Source: Vicia villosa
Lineage: Eukaryota; Streptophyta; Magnoliopsida; Fabales; Fabaceae
NCBI RefSeq assembly: GCF_029867415.1
Contig: NC_081186.1
Span: 19,375,338-19,439,337 of the forward strand
Length of the DNA stretch: 64,000 bases
Reading direction: 5' to 3'
In this document: positions 38,059 through 48,656 of the stretch, piece by piece
Layout of the letters: each line of letters opens with the position of its first letter
How positions within the stretch are numbered: the first letter of the stretch is position 1
Notes under the pieces: generated by a model
What the model was told of the DNA's origin: nothing
Databases searched by the model: none
What the model saw: the letters and a program-made list of their open reading frames with translations, nothing else
Made by a program: the position numbers and the translations under genes

Positions 38059-39502
38059 GCACACATTCAGCAGCTACAAGGGGGAGGGAGACAGACGAAA
38101 AATCTCCATTCACAACAACTTCTAAACCAAAATTCCACTCTCACAAACCTCTGCACTCAACACAACCGAAACCTCCACTCTTTCTAACCTTCCAAACAAC
38201 TCACAGAACCACAAGCCTCAACAAACACAACCATAAACTCCACGCCAACTCAAAAAAACGCAGACGATATCTTCTGCACGAGCTCAACCGAACCTTCACC
38301 TTCACTGCCTTCAACACTCAGCTACAACAACACATTCAAAAACACCAATCATTCACAACCACACTCTACCTTCAACAGTCGGAACCGAACACAATACAAC
38401 AGAAAGAACACAACAAAGATCACCTTCAGCTCAAAACAAAAACACTGTAACCTGCAAATACAACAACTCGACACCGCCATCATCTTCATAACAACAACCA
38501 ATCGCCAATCTCGCAACAGAAGAAGAGATCGAAATCAGAAGGGGTAGAGTCCGAATCGGCATCTTCATTCAGCAATTTTCCACACGTTCGATTCCTGATC
38601 GGTCTTCAACACTGCTCAATATCACCACCGAATCACAATTCCTTCAACGAACTCATCTCCGACGGTATTCTCTTTTTCCAAATTTTTGAATGGTATCGGA
38701 CTATTTGATGATTGTTGTTCCTATTTTGTAAGACTGTCATTTTCATATGCTTAGAATTTTGTGTAGATTTGTTTTTTTGCTTGAAGTATGTGTTAGTATT
38801 GATTGATTCTTCCATGGCCATTTGGTTTGAGAAATTGAATGTGAAGAAGATGTAGAAACAGAGATAGAATGAGAACTGAGAGGCAGAGAGAAAACGAGTG
38901 AAAGAGTCGTGAGAGAGCATTGAGAGGCGGACAACACTAGGTTTTCTTTGATGCTTGATGGGCTTGTTAGCTAGGTCCGATCCAGATTCCACTTTTATGC
39001 ATGTTGTCTCGTTCCACACCCCCTTTAGCCGGCTGTTCTTGGGGCCTGTAATTTGATGAATAAGCCCAACTCGAATTTCTCTTGTACACCCCCCAGCGCT
39101 CAACAATTAAAACCCTTTCCATGAGCCTCTTCTATTTGATTTGGGCTCACTGTTTAAAGCCCAGCGAACTCCTTTAACTAATACCCTATTTTGCATGCTT
39201 ACACGCTCATATTTTTTATTTTCTTGCCCATTTAACTTGTTTGATTAAGCTTCTTTAATTTTTTATTTTGCTTTTATTTTCTAATAAAAAATATATAATA
39301 CAAAAAAACATATTTTATTTAGATTAATTAGTTTCTTTCTTTAATTAGAAAAATACCAAAAACATTAGATTAATTTTGATCCTTCAATAAATAAACCTTG
39401 GTTCAACGCCAAGTCAATACAAATATTTTCTCGATCCAACGTCGAGCTCTTTTTTCTTTTCGAAAATCTTTTTTTCTTAATCAAATCAAAATGATCAAGT
39501 GA

Positions 39503-39894
39503 CAAGAAGTGCACACCTCTTGAATACCTTGATCTTTTGAATCAAAAAAACATTAATCAAACCGAAAGATCCTGTGACAAGGGGTGAACACCTCTTGAAT
39601 ACCTTGATCTTTTGAATCAAAAAAAACATTAATCAAACCGAAAGATCCTGTGACAAGGGGTGAACACCTCTTGAATACCTTGATCTTTTGAATCAAAACA
39701 CATTAATAAAATCAAAGTGATCAAGTGACAAGAAGTGCACACCTCTTGAATACCTTCGATCCTTTGAGCTAAAACACCTTAATCAAACCAAAAGGTTAAG
39801 TGACAAGGGGTGAACACCTCTTGAATACCTTGATCTTTTGAACCTTTCTTTAATCAAACCGAAAGATCCTGTGACAAGAAGTGCACACCTCTTG
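39503..39894 (+). repeat. Six-unit hairpin array in element A LTR
   Basis: Units of about 73-75 bp begin at 39503, 39578, 39654, 39729, 39804 and 39875. Each holds either CAAGGGGTGAACACCTCTTG or CAAGAAGTGCACACCTCTTG. The first folds into eight pairs around GAAC with one G-U pair; the second forms seven of eight pairs around GCAC, replacing that G-U pair by A-U. A TTGAT/ATCAA mini-hairpin follows in several units. The same array is in the 3' LTR from 46854. Confidence 0.8.
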
Positions 39895-40764
39895 AATACC
39901 TTGATCTTTTGAATCAAAACAAATTAATTAACTTGGACAACAAGTGACAATGGGGCTCGCTCCTGTTCAATACCTTGGGTAAAGACGCGCTAGGTGAACA
40001 CCTATGCTCAATCCTTTGCTAAATGTCCTTTAAAATACATCTTCAATTTCATTCAAACCTTTTTGCCTTATGGCTTTTAAAACACTTCTCATAAACGAGA
40101 CACTTATCCAATTTTCAATACGAACATACTTCCACATGTGAAGATCGAATATCTTCCACTCGAATGCGATGATGGCCAAAATCATGTCTTATCTTGATTT
40201 AGTCATCCATTCTTGTAGTGATACCATATCCATGTGCGCGTAGTATTTCCATTTGAAAGCGATCGAGTACCTCTCGCTAAAATCAATCAACAAAAACTTT
40301 TCGTGGTTCTTCGCCCGAACTACGATTGCTCTGACTTTCCCATTGCACGAGGGAATACGTAGGCACAAGATACAAACGTCTTGGCGAGCATAATAATAAA
40401 AAATCTTTTCTTTTCTTCATAATAATAAAACCCCCTAAAAAACTTTTTTCTTTTACCTTTTCTCGATTAATAAGCATAAGAACACAAGAACACAAACATT
40501 ACACTAAACACTCAAACACGAAACTAACTAAATGGGTCCCATCGAGTACGATGGAGGTGAGGGGTGCTAATACCTTCCCCTTGCTTAACCGACTCCCGAA
40601 CCCTAATTTGGTTGCGAATGACCATCTTATCCATTTCTTTTCTCTTTGTGGGTTTTATCGATATTTTCCCTTTCCTTATTGGAATAAATAAAGTTCGGTG
40701 GCGACTCTGTTGTACTTCGAATGCGTGAAAACGCGTCGAGTCACATTTTTACCGCTACAGAAAG

Positions 40765-40782
40765 TGGCGACTCTGCTGGGGA
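40765..40782 (+). other. Element A primer binding site, tRNA-Arg
   Basis: TGGCGACTCTGCTGGGGA begins five bases after the 5' LTR. It is complementary to the 3' end of a plant tRNA-Arg, the primer reported for Ogre elements. Confidence 0.85.
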
Positions 40783-41053
40783 CAATCCTAAGAGAGTCAA
40801 CCCTAGTTTAGCTTGTTTTATGCTTGAGTGTTTATTTTTGTTTGTTCTTATATTCTTTATGCTTATTCTTGTATTATTTGTGTTTACTCTTGTGTTGTTT
40901 ATGTTTCTTTACTCTTGCTTTATTGCTTTTATTTTATTTCTGTATATACTCAATTGTGGGTATGGGAATGATACTTGAGTGAAGCTCTCAACCCGAGCTT
41001 TGAAAAACAAGAGAAAAACATAAGTTAGGAGGTGGTTGTGTAGTGCTAGTCCC

Positions 41054-41069
41054 CAAGGTGAACACCTTG
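41054..41069 (+). other. Leader hairpin CAAGGT-GAAC-ACCTTG
   Basis: A perfect 6-bp stem with the tetraloop GAAC lies about 270 bases after the primer site. It repeats the loop and stem logic of the LTR array and is again followed by AAT. A structured RNA signal in the leader is plausible but unproven. Confidence 0.6.
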
Positions 41070-41467
41070 AATGGCTAATACGAAAACCCCACTTGGAGGA
41101 GACTTAGTCATGAGATTTGTCATAAGATGGTTCGCCCGTCGCATGGCAGAAATCTGATTTCGTCGCTAACTCCAAGGACCATTAGAACCCATTCCATCTA
41201 TGGTGATATAGATATCTCTACGATCAAAAACCTTAGAGCTAACCTTGTGAGGGGATTCTTGGGTAAAGAACTTAGAACTGTCCTAATTTAAGGAGCCCTC
41301 CTTGATAGGTTGTTCTGTTACCATGCTTTACATCCAATATTGCATGCCATTGCATATAATTTGCATCATGCATACATCCACGTAGTCCTTGTACCTCACT
41401 CCAACTGTCTTTTTCATCCAGTCACCATCAATCGTCAAGTTGATTCCTCGACACATTGACTAGAAGC

Positions 41468-42193
41468 ATGGATCCAAAGATTGTGGAAGAGCTTCAACAA
41501 GAACAAAAGTTGTTGCGAGTGGAAATTAGCCAGTTGAGGGAGCAGATGAATCATATCATGGGAATTTTGAAAGCCTTGCTGAAAGAAAGAAAAATCTCTC
41601 TACCGATCATTGCACCAGAAGTGCATGCTCCTGTAGCTCAAAGGCAATATCATCCGGTGGTTTCTCAAGTGGAAGCCTATGGCCCGTCTCCTATGGATCT
41701 TCCTCAACCCTCCTTCTCAAAACTTCCTGATCAACAATCTTTGCCTATCCCTCAACAAAGTCAAGGAAATCAGGGGCAAGACAAGGATCTGAACAAAGCA
41801 TTGAGGAAACAACAAAAGAGGCCTCACCGCTCTGATCCTATTTCAATGATGAATGATGAAGCTCCTCAAGGACAAGCTGCTAACCAGAATCAAAATCGTA
41901 ATAGGAGTCACTTTGATCCTATTCCCATGTCTTACACTGAGCTATATCCTGTGTTGGTTCAGAAAGGGCTGATTACGACAAGAGCTTATATTTCTCGAAA
42001 TCCTCTCCATGAAGGTTTTAGATCTGATCTTCACTGTCCTTTTCATCAAGGTGCGGCCGGTCATGATTTGGAAAGATGCTTCCCTCTTAAAGCAAGAGTC
42101 CGAGAGTTGATCAATGCAAAGATACTTTCTTTCAAGGATATCAATCCCAATGTTGTCAAGAATCCGTTGCCCGAGCACAACAAAAGTGGCTGA
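41468..42193 (+). CDS. Mini-Gag protein of element A
   Basis: An intact 241-residue frame from ATG 41468 (MDPKIVEELQQEQ). Residues about 5-45 form a coiled coil (LLRVEISQLREQMNHIM). The C-terminal part matches Ogre Gag: FDPIPMSYTELYPVLVQKG, then a zinc-knuckle-like CPFHQGAAGHDLERC (about residues 190-204), then SFKDINPNVVKNPLPEH. The middle capsid domain found in element C (LTGAALKWYMNL region) is missing without breaking the frame. The likely role is self-association and RNA binding together with Gag from a complete Ogre. Frame integrity in a recent, pol-less element suggests the protein may be useful for its spread, though youth alone could also explain it. Confidence 0.8.
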   Translation: MDPKIVEELQQEQKLLRVEISQLREQMNHIMGILKALLKERKISLPIIAPEVHAPVAQRQYHPVVSQVEAYGPSPMDLPQPSFSKLPDQQSLPIPQQSQGNQGQDKDLNKALRKQQKRPHRSDPISMMNDEAPQGQAANQNQNRNRSHFDPIPMSYTELYPVLVQKGLITTRAYISRNPLHEGFRSDLHCPFHQGAAGHDLERCFPLKARVRELINAKILSFKDINPNVVKNPLPEHNKSG

Positions 42194-43984
42194 AGACCGA
42201 GCAAGCTGTGTTATTTCCTAAAGCCAAGTGTTTCAGACAGGATAGCTCCTCCTCGTCACTGATTATTTCACTAGGCCATGTTTCCTTACTGTTTGCAATT
42301 TCCTTGTTTGTACTGTGTGCTGCATTGAATGTTGTTTGTTTCAAAATGTTAATTTTAATGAAATGAGCATTGCATATTTGAATCAATCCATTTACATCCA
42401 CTATGTGCTTCTTTATGTTTTATCTTTAAAAAAAATATATATATATATCTCCTCTTCATTTTCTTTATCAAGCTTTTGTGTATGCAAAGATTGGAGGGAG
42501 GATGATGACAACGAAATACCCAAATTGTTGAACTGTATGCTTTTAAATAAAACTTTGCTGATGATGTACAGGCATTGTTTCAATCCCCAAACACTGGAGA
42601 AATAAGGAAGTTAATCCCTAGTCAACCCCCTTTGAGCCTTTGAAGTTGGAGTTTCTTTTAAACGAAAAAACCCGCAATTTTAACCTGGGGCAGGGTAGTT
42701 CTCAGTTAATTTACCTGTGCATTCAAATTCAAGATAATCATTAAGTACACCTTTCAATAAGGGTTTCAACCAAAAGTGACCAAGATGGTTATCATTAATC
42801 ATTACCGAGGCAGTCACTGTCTTTCCAACAAAAAAAAAAAATTCATAGAAAAAACCCGCTAAGTCAAAACCTACGAAGGAGACTTAGGCAAAACTGGGGC
42901 ATCCCGCTAGCTGTAACTTCAAAAGAAACAGTTCAGGCAAAAGTTAGGGATATAAAGCGAAAAAGAGAAGTCAATAAAGTCCTTGAACAACAATAAAACG
43001 TTGTGACTATCAAAAGGAAGAAGTGACTGCCATCTCAAAGATTCCCTTGGTCTTTAAACCATCATCATTATCATAGGTGCAAGTCCAAAAGCCTTTTGGA
43101 ACCTGAATGCATAATTTGAGTTAACTGAGCGTAGGATTGAAGTTCATCACGAAGAATGGGGTGGGTACAAATGTTTTTTGAGCCTATATCCTTTGTTTCT
43201 GAAACCGTGAACCAAGCCACGTTACAACCTTCAAAAGACCTAATTGAAGCAAGGTTTATTTTGAAAGCATACTACAACAAGGTTGCGTTAACCTGACTCC
43301 TAAAGATCTTTGCAAATCGTTTGTTTTACCATACCTTTTGCTTTATCCATCATTTTGAATGTCTAAACCATTGTGTTCAGACTTTTGATTCATTTTCTTT
43401 ACATCAATAATATCATTCCTACAATGATTTTGATTTCAAAATATGTTTTGAGCATTGCATTAAAATTACCATCTTTGAATGAACATTTTATTTGTAAGTA
43501 CTCATCTTCAAGGAAGTTCAAACAGTCAAGAGACTTGATTAGTGATCCTATCAGGGGTACGTTACTTCAAGATCATGTTATTCAAGACTTGTACTGGGGC
43601 ATGTGTTCCTGACATTCATTTCAAGTACTGAAGCAACGATCAGATAACAATCACTCAATTAGGGGCAGTTTTCTTCAGCGATCCCCAAGCAGTTTAGCAG
43701 CCCTTCCCAAGAGGATCATCAGTGTGACATAACAGAGTTGGAAATGTGCTTGTGTTGAGGAATCAGAATTCCAATCTACCCTCACAAAAAGTGTCTACCT
43801 CAGCTTTCATAACCAATTGCATCACATTGATCATTCATCACGCATAGAAAATTCATTATCATGCATGAAAACAAAATTCATGCTCATTTAAATTCTTTCA
43901 AGGTCTCGTTGTTATCAAACATCTTACCTTGAGATCAAAGTCCAACTCACTTGGCATTTACCAAATCGGTTTCGTCTTATATTC
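42194..43984 (+). other. Element A 3' untranslated region, no gene
   Basis: No coding sequence is recognised. Parts align with element B (near 42560-43040 against 52490-53110), including GGGGCAGGGTAGT. A short AT run is at 42436-42450. This is the remnant of a longer Ogre interior from which pol has been lost. Confidence 0.6.
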
Positions 43985-44600
43985 ATCAGTACATTAGCTG
44001 ATAATGTCAACTCACTTTTATTCATCAGTACATTAGCTGATGTCATTCACCACTTGTTGCTATTATCAGTACATTAACTGATAATATACACTTTCATTTC
44101 CCGTCATTAGTACATTAGCTGCTGCAGGACTTTCATCAGTACATTAGCTGATATCAAATGTCTCCTATTTTCTCTCGTCAGTACATTAGCCGATGATTGA
44201 TCATGGTTGTCTCATCCTTATCAGTACATTAGCCGGTATAGGACTTCTCCTCGTCAGTACATTAACCGACGTTGGCCCCTTTCTTCTTGCCTTATCAGTA
44301 CATTAACTGGTATAGGATTTCCTTTCGTCAGTACATTAGCTGATGGCAATTCCCTCTTGTTTCCCTCATCAATACATTAATTTATGCAAGTCGATTTGTT
44401 TCACATCTCTAGTACATTAACTGATGATGTCGTCCTTCTTCCTCCTTCAGTACATTAACTGGAGTCGTGTATCCTTTCCGTCTTTTGTCAGTGCATTAAC
44501 TGATAATAGATCTCATTTCCTTCGATACATTAGTTGAAGTCGAAGTCGATATTCTCCTATTCCTTCATCAGTACACTAGCTGATATTGGTCCTTATTTTT
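43985..44600 (+). repeat. Sixteen-unit hairpin array in element A 3' UTR
   Basis: Sixteen units of roughly 30-60 bp each contain a short inverted repeat around the loop ACATTA, for example TATCAGT-ACATTA-ACTGATA. The loop is nearly constant, while outer stem bases change together: CGTC with GACG, TATC with GATA, CTTC with GAAG, and one inner change from AGT/ACT to AAT/ATT. Spacers between units are not conserved. Ogre 3' untranslated regions are known to carry variable tandem repeats; a shared hairpin with paired changes is more specific. Confidence 0.8.
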
Positions 44601-44787
44601 GTCCAATGTTATTCGTAGATGCCATATTCCCCACAAAGTTCAGAGCATGTCTCATACCATATCATTCAAAATAACAAAAAAAAGAGTCCATGCATTGCAT
44701 TCCATTTGTATATGAAGGACAAAAATTGTGTACTTTGTATTTAAGTCTCTTCACATCTTCGATAGAAGAAACTTAAATAGGGGCATC

Positions 44788-47700
44788 TGTCGCACCCCAA
44801 TTTTTGACCCACGCATTTTTATTTATTTTTGACTTGTCGCATTTTTATTTCATCTGCATTCATTGTTCACACATGGTATCGTTACATATTTTGAAGAAGA
44901 AAAAAAGACTTTCATTAAAGTCGACAAAAAATAACTTTCATTTGCATTTTCACATGATTTATTTTTTTAGTTAATAAATAGCTTTAGATAGTTTAGATTG
45001 ATTTTAGTTTTAATATTATTTTATTTATTATTACTATTAACATCTTTTTATTATTTTATCTTATTATTAGTATTATTTTTATTTCATTTTTGTTTTGTTG
45101 TATATAAGTCAAAAGAAAAAATAACACAAAAAAATATTCAACATGATCCTCATGTCTCAACATCCCACGCCTCTGCATCAACCTGCACAAAAGCAAACAA
45201 AACAGTCCAAAAATTCTGCTCCCACTACCTGCTATCATACTGCTCCATCTTGCTGCCTATACAAGCCAAAACAATCACCAAAATGGTCTAGACAAATCCT
45301 GCACAAGAAAGTACAAAAACAGCTTCACAGAATGTTCAAAATGCCTCTTCAATTTCCCCCCAATTTTCATCTCCAAATGGGATTCAAACCCTAATCTCAG
45401 GATATAAAAGCACACATTCAGCAGCTACAAGGGGGAGGGAGACAGACGAAAAATCTCCATTCACAACAACTTCTAAACCAAAATTCCACTCTCACAAACC
45501 TCTGCACTCAACACAACCGAAACCTCCACTCTTTCTAACCTTCCAAACAACTCACAGAACCACAAGCCTCAACAAACACAACCATAAACTCCACGCCAAC
45601 TCAAAAAAACGCAGACGATATCTTCTGCACGAGCTCAACCGAACCTTCACCTTCACTGCCTTCAACACTCAGCTACAACAACACATTCAAAAACACCAAT
45701 CATTCACAACCACACTCTACCTTCAACAGTCGGAACCGAACACAATACAACAGAAAGAACACAACAAAGATCACCTTCAGCTCAAAACAAAAACACTGTA
45801 ACCTGCAAATACAACAACTCGACACCGCCATCATCTTCATAACAACAACCAATCGCCAATCTCGCAACAGAAGAAGAGATCGAAATCAGAAGGGGTAGAG
45901 TCCGAATCGGCATCTTCATTCAGCAATTTTCCACACGTTCGATTCCTGATCGGTCTTCAACACTGCTCAATATCACCACCGAATCACAATTCCTTCAACG
46001 AACTCATCTCCGACGGTATTCTCTTTTTCCAAATTTTTGAATGGTATCGGACTATTTGATGATTGTTGTTCCTATTTTGTAAGACTGTCATTTTCATATG
46101 CTTAGAATTTTGTGTAGATTTGTTTTTTTGCTTGAAGTATGTGTTATTATTGATTGATTCTTCCATGGCCATTTGGTTTGAGAAATTGAATGTGAAGAAG
46201 ATGTAGAAACAGAGATAGAATGAGAACTGAGAGGCAGAGAGAAAACGAGTGAAAGAGTCGTGAGAGAGCATTGAGAGGCGGACAACACTAGGTTTTCTTT
46301 GATGCTTGATGGGCTTGTTAGCTAGGTCCGATCCAGATTCCACTTTTATGCATGTTGTCTCGTTCCACACCCCCTTTAGCCGGCTGTTCTTGTGGCCTGT
46401 AATTTGATGAATAAGCCCAACTCGAATTTCTCTTGTACACCCCCCAGCGCTCAACAATTAAAACCCTTTCCATGAGCCTCTTCTATTTGATTTGGGCTCA
46501 CTGTTTAAAGCCCAGCGAACTCCTTTAACTAATACCCTATTTTGCATGCTTACACGCTCATATTTTTTATTTTCTTGCCCATTTAACTTGTTTGATTAAG
46601 CTTCTTTAATTTTTTATTTTGCTTTTATTTTCTAATAAAAAATATATAATACAAAAAAACATATTTTATTTAGATTAATTAGTTTCTTTCTTTAATTAGA
46701 AAAATACCAAAAACATTAGATTAATTTTGATCCTTCAATAAATAAACCTTGGTTCAACGCCAAGTCAATACAAATATTTTCTCGATCCAACGTCGAGCTC
46801 TTTTTTCTTTTCGAAAATCTTTTTTTCTTAATCAAATCAAAATGATCAAGTGACAAGAAGTGCACACCTCTTGAATACCTTGATCTTTTGAATCAAAAAA
46901 ACATTAATCAAACCGAAAGATCCTGTGACAAGGGGTGAACACCTCTTGAATACCTTGATCTTTTGAATCAAAAAAAACATTAATCAAACCGAAAGATCCT
47001 GTGACAAGGGGTGAACACCTCTTGAATACCTTGATCTTTTGAATCAAAACACATTAATAAAATCAAAGTGATCAAGTGACAAGAAGTGCACACCTCTTGA
47101 ATACCTTCGATCCTTTGAGCTAAAACACCTTAATCAAACCAAAAGGTTAAGTGACAAGGGGTGAACACCTCTTGAATACCTTGATCTTTTGAACCTTTCT
47201 TTAATCAAACCGAAAGATCCTGTGACAAGAAGTGCACACCTCTTGAATACCTTGATCTTTTGAATCAAAACAAATTAATTAACTTGGACAACAAGTGACA
47301 ATGGGGCTCGCTCCTGTTCAATACCTTGGGTAAAGACGCGCTAGGTGAACACCTATGCTCAATCCTTTGCTAAATGTCCTTTAAAATACATCTTCAATTT
47401 CATTCAAACCTTTTTGCCTTATGGCTTTTAAAACACTTCTCATAAACGAGACACTTATCCAATTTTCAATACGAACATACTTCCACATGTGAAGATCGAA
47501 TATCTTCCACTCGAATGCGATGATGGCCAAAATCATGTCTTATCTTGATTTAGTCATCCATTCTTGTAGTGATACCATATCCATGTGCGCGTAGTATTTC
47601 CATTTGAAAGCGATCGAGTACCTCTCGCTAAAATCAATCAACAAAAACTTTTCGTGGTTCTTCGCCCGAACTACGATTGCTCTGACTTTCCCATTGCACG

Positions 47701-48110
47701 AGGGAATACGTAGGCACAAGATACAAACGTCTTGGCGAGCATAATAATAAAAAATCTTTTCTTTTCTTCATAATAATAAAACCCCCTAAAAAACTTTTTT
47801 CTTTTACCTTTTCTCGATTAATAAGCATAAGAACACAAGAACACAAACATTACACTAAACACTCAAACACGAAACTAACTAAATGGGTCCCATCGAGTAC
47901 GATGGAGGTGAGGGGTGCTAATACCTTCCCCTTGCTTAACCGACTCCCGAACCCTAATTTGGTTGCGAATGACCATCTTATCCATTTCTTTTCTCTTTGT
48001 GGGTTTTATCGATATTTTCCCTTTCCTTATTGGAATAAATAAAGTTCGGTGGCGACTCTGTTGTACTTCGAATGCGTGAAAACGCGTCGAGTCACATTTT
48101 TACCGCTACA
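44788..48110 (+). repeat. Element A 3' LTR
   Basis: It has the same length as the 5' LTR (3,323 bp). Two differences were noticed: G to T near 46392 (equivalent 39041) and G to T near 46147 (equivalent 38796). It ends CCGCTACA followed by the GTCAT duplication. Confidence 0.95.
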
Positions 48111-48418
48111 GTCATTAAAATAAATTAATAAAAAAAATAAAAAGCCACCTGGGCATCCACGTCATTAGAAACAATTAAAAAAATAAAAAAAATACATGCC
48201 ACGTAAGCATTTTGGATGACTGGATCTGACGAAGGTTTAAAATGAGAGAATCTTCAAATGTTAGGGGAATTATTGCAACTTTTTTTTTTGCAGGGGGATT
48301 TTTCAAATGTCGCCTATATGGCAGGGGGGAAAATAGGTATTAACCCTTTATATTTTAAATAGCAAAATGCTGGCCGATGCTTCATATACTTTCAATTGGC
48401 TTATTATTTGAAATAAAT

Positions 48419-48489
48419 AATATAGCTTAGTTCGTAAGAATGAAAAGCTTGCAAATTGAAGGTCACGGGTTCGATTCCCGCTTGGTGCA
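48419..48489 (+). other. tRNA-like sequence in element B LTR
   Basis: A-box-like TAGCTTAGTTCG (48423) and a perfect B box GGGTTCGATTCCC (48467). It lies about 160 bases upstream of the LTR TATA box. The tRNA arms are too degenerate for a working tRNA. Confidence 0.55.
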
Positions 48490-48647
48490 TTTCCATGTTT
48501 TTTAACTATTTTTTTAATCTTTTTTGCACCTGGACGTATCTGGACACAAGTACGTCCGGATTCTTAATCTTCGGGACGAAGAAGGTCCATGGGCCTTTTG
48601 GGTTGGATATTTTCCTTTTTAGGATTGTTTTGACCTAAATTCCATTC

Positions 48648-48656
48648 TATAAATAG
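48648..48656 (+). promoter_or_regulatory. TATA box in element B LTR
   Basis: TATAAATAG in a C/T-rich context, like the box in element C (54653). Likely core promoter of element B. Confidence 0.6.

Larger units (their letters stand above)
37437..40759 (+). repeat. Element A 5' LTR
   Basis: It begins TGTCGCACCCC and ends CCGCTACA. A TATAAAA box is at 38052. A tandem hairpin array is at 39503-39894. The conserved GGGTGCTAATACCTTCCC box is at 40562 and GGTGGCGACTCTG is at 40697. Open frames in the LTR are chance frames shared by both copies. Confidence 0.95.
37437..48110 (+). mobile_element. Ogre-like non-autonomous element A, very young
   Basis: Two LTRs of 3,323 bp flank a 4,028-bp interior. 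Target duplication GTCAT is present on both sides (37432-37436 and 48111-48115). The primer site is tRNA-Arg type. The only coding sequence is a shortened Gag (41468-42193); no protease, RT or integrase is found, so it must be moved by the proteins of a complete Ogre. The 3' untranslated region holds a 16-unit hairpin array. A purine-containing tract, AAATAGGGGCATC, precedes the 3' LTR. By eye the LTRs differ at only two positions, so the insertion is recent, and the youngest here that can be dated by LTR comparison. Confidence 0.95.
35909..48346. mobile_element. Mutator-like element (MULE), non-autonomous, host of element A
   Basis: Inverted ends start GGGTTAATACCTATTTTCCC and are highly similar for at least 220 bp, with weaker similarity continuing to nearly 400 bp. 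A perfect 9-bp duplication TTTATATTT flanks it (35900-35908 and 48347-48355), the standard length for Mutator. Without element A it is about 1,760 bp. The interior is extremely AT-rich and has no transposase. Each terminal repeat carries a tRNA-like sequence facing the nearest end. It inserted into the 5' LTR of element B. Confidence 0.92.

Noticed and set aside
38633..39106. Minus-strand 157-codon frame present in both element A LTRs
   Set aside because: Repeated only because the LTRs are identical; no domain and it opposes LTR transcription.
43985..44600. CRISPR-like array (short repeats with variable spacers)
   Set aside because: Plant retrotransposon context, repeats too short and variable, no cas genes; better explained as a hairpin array in an Ogre 3' UTR.
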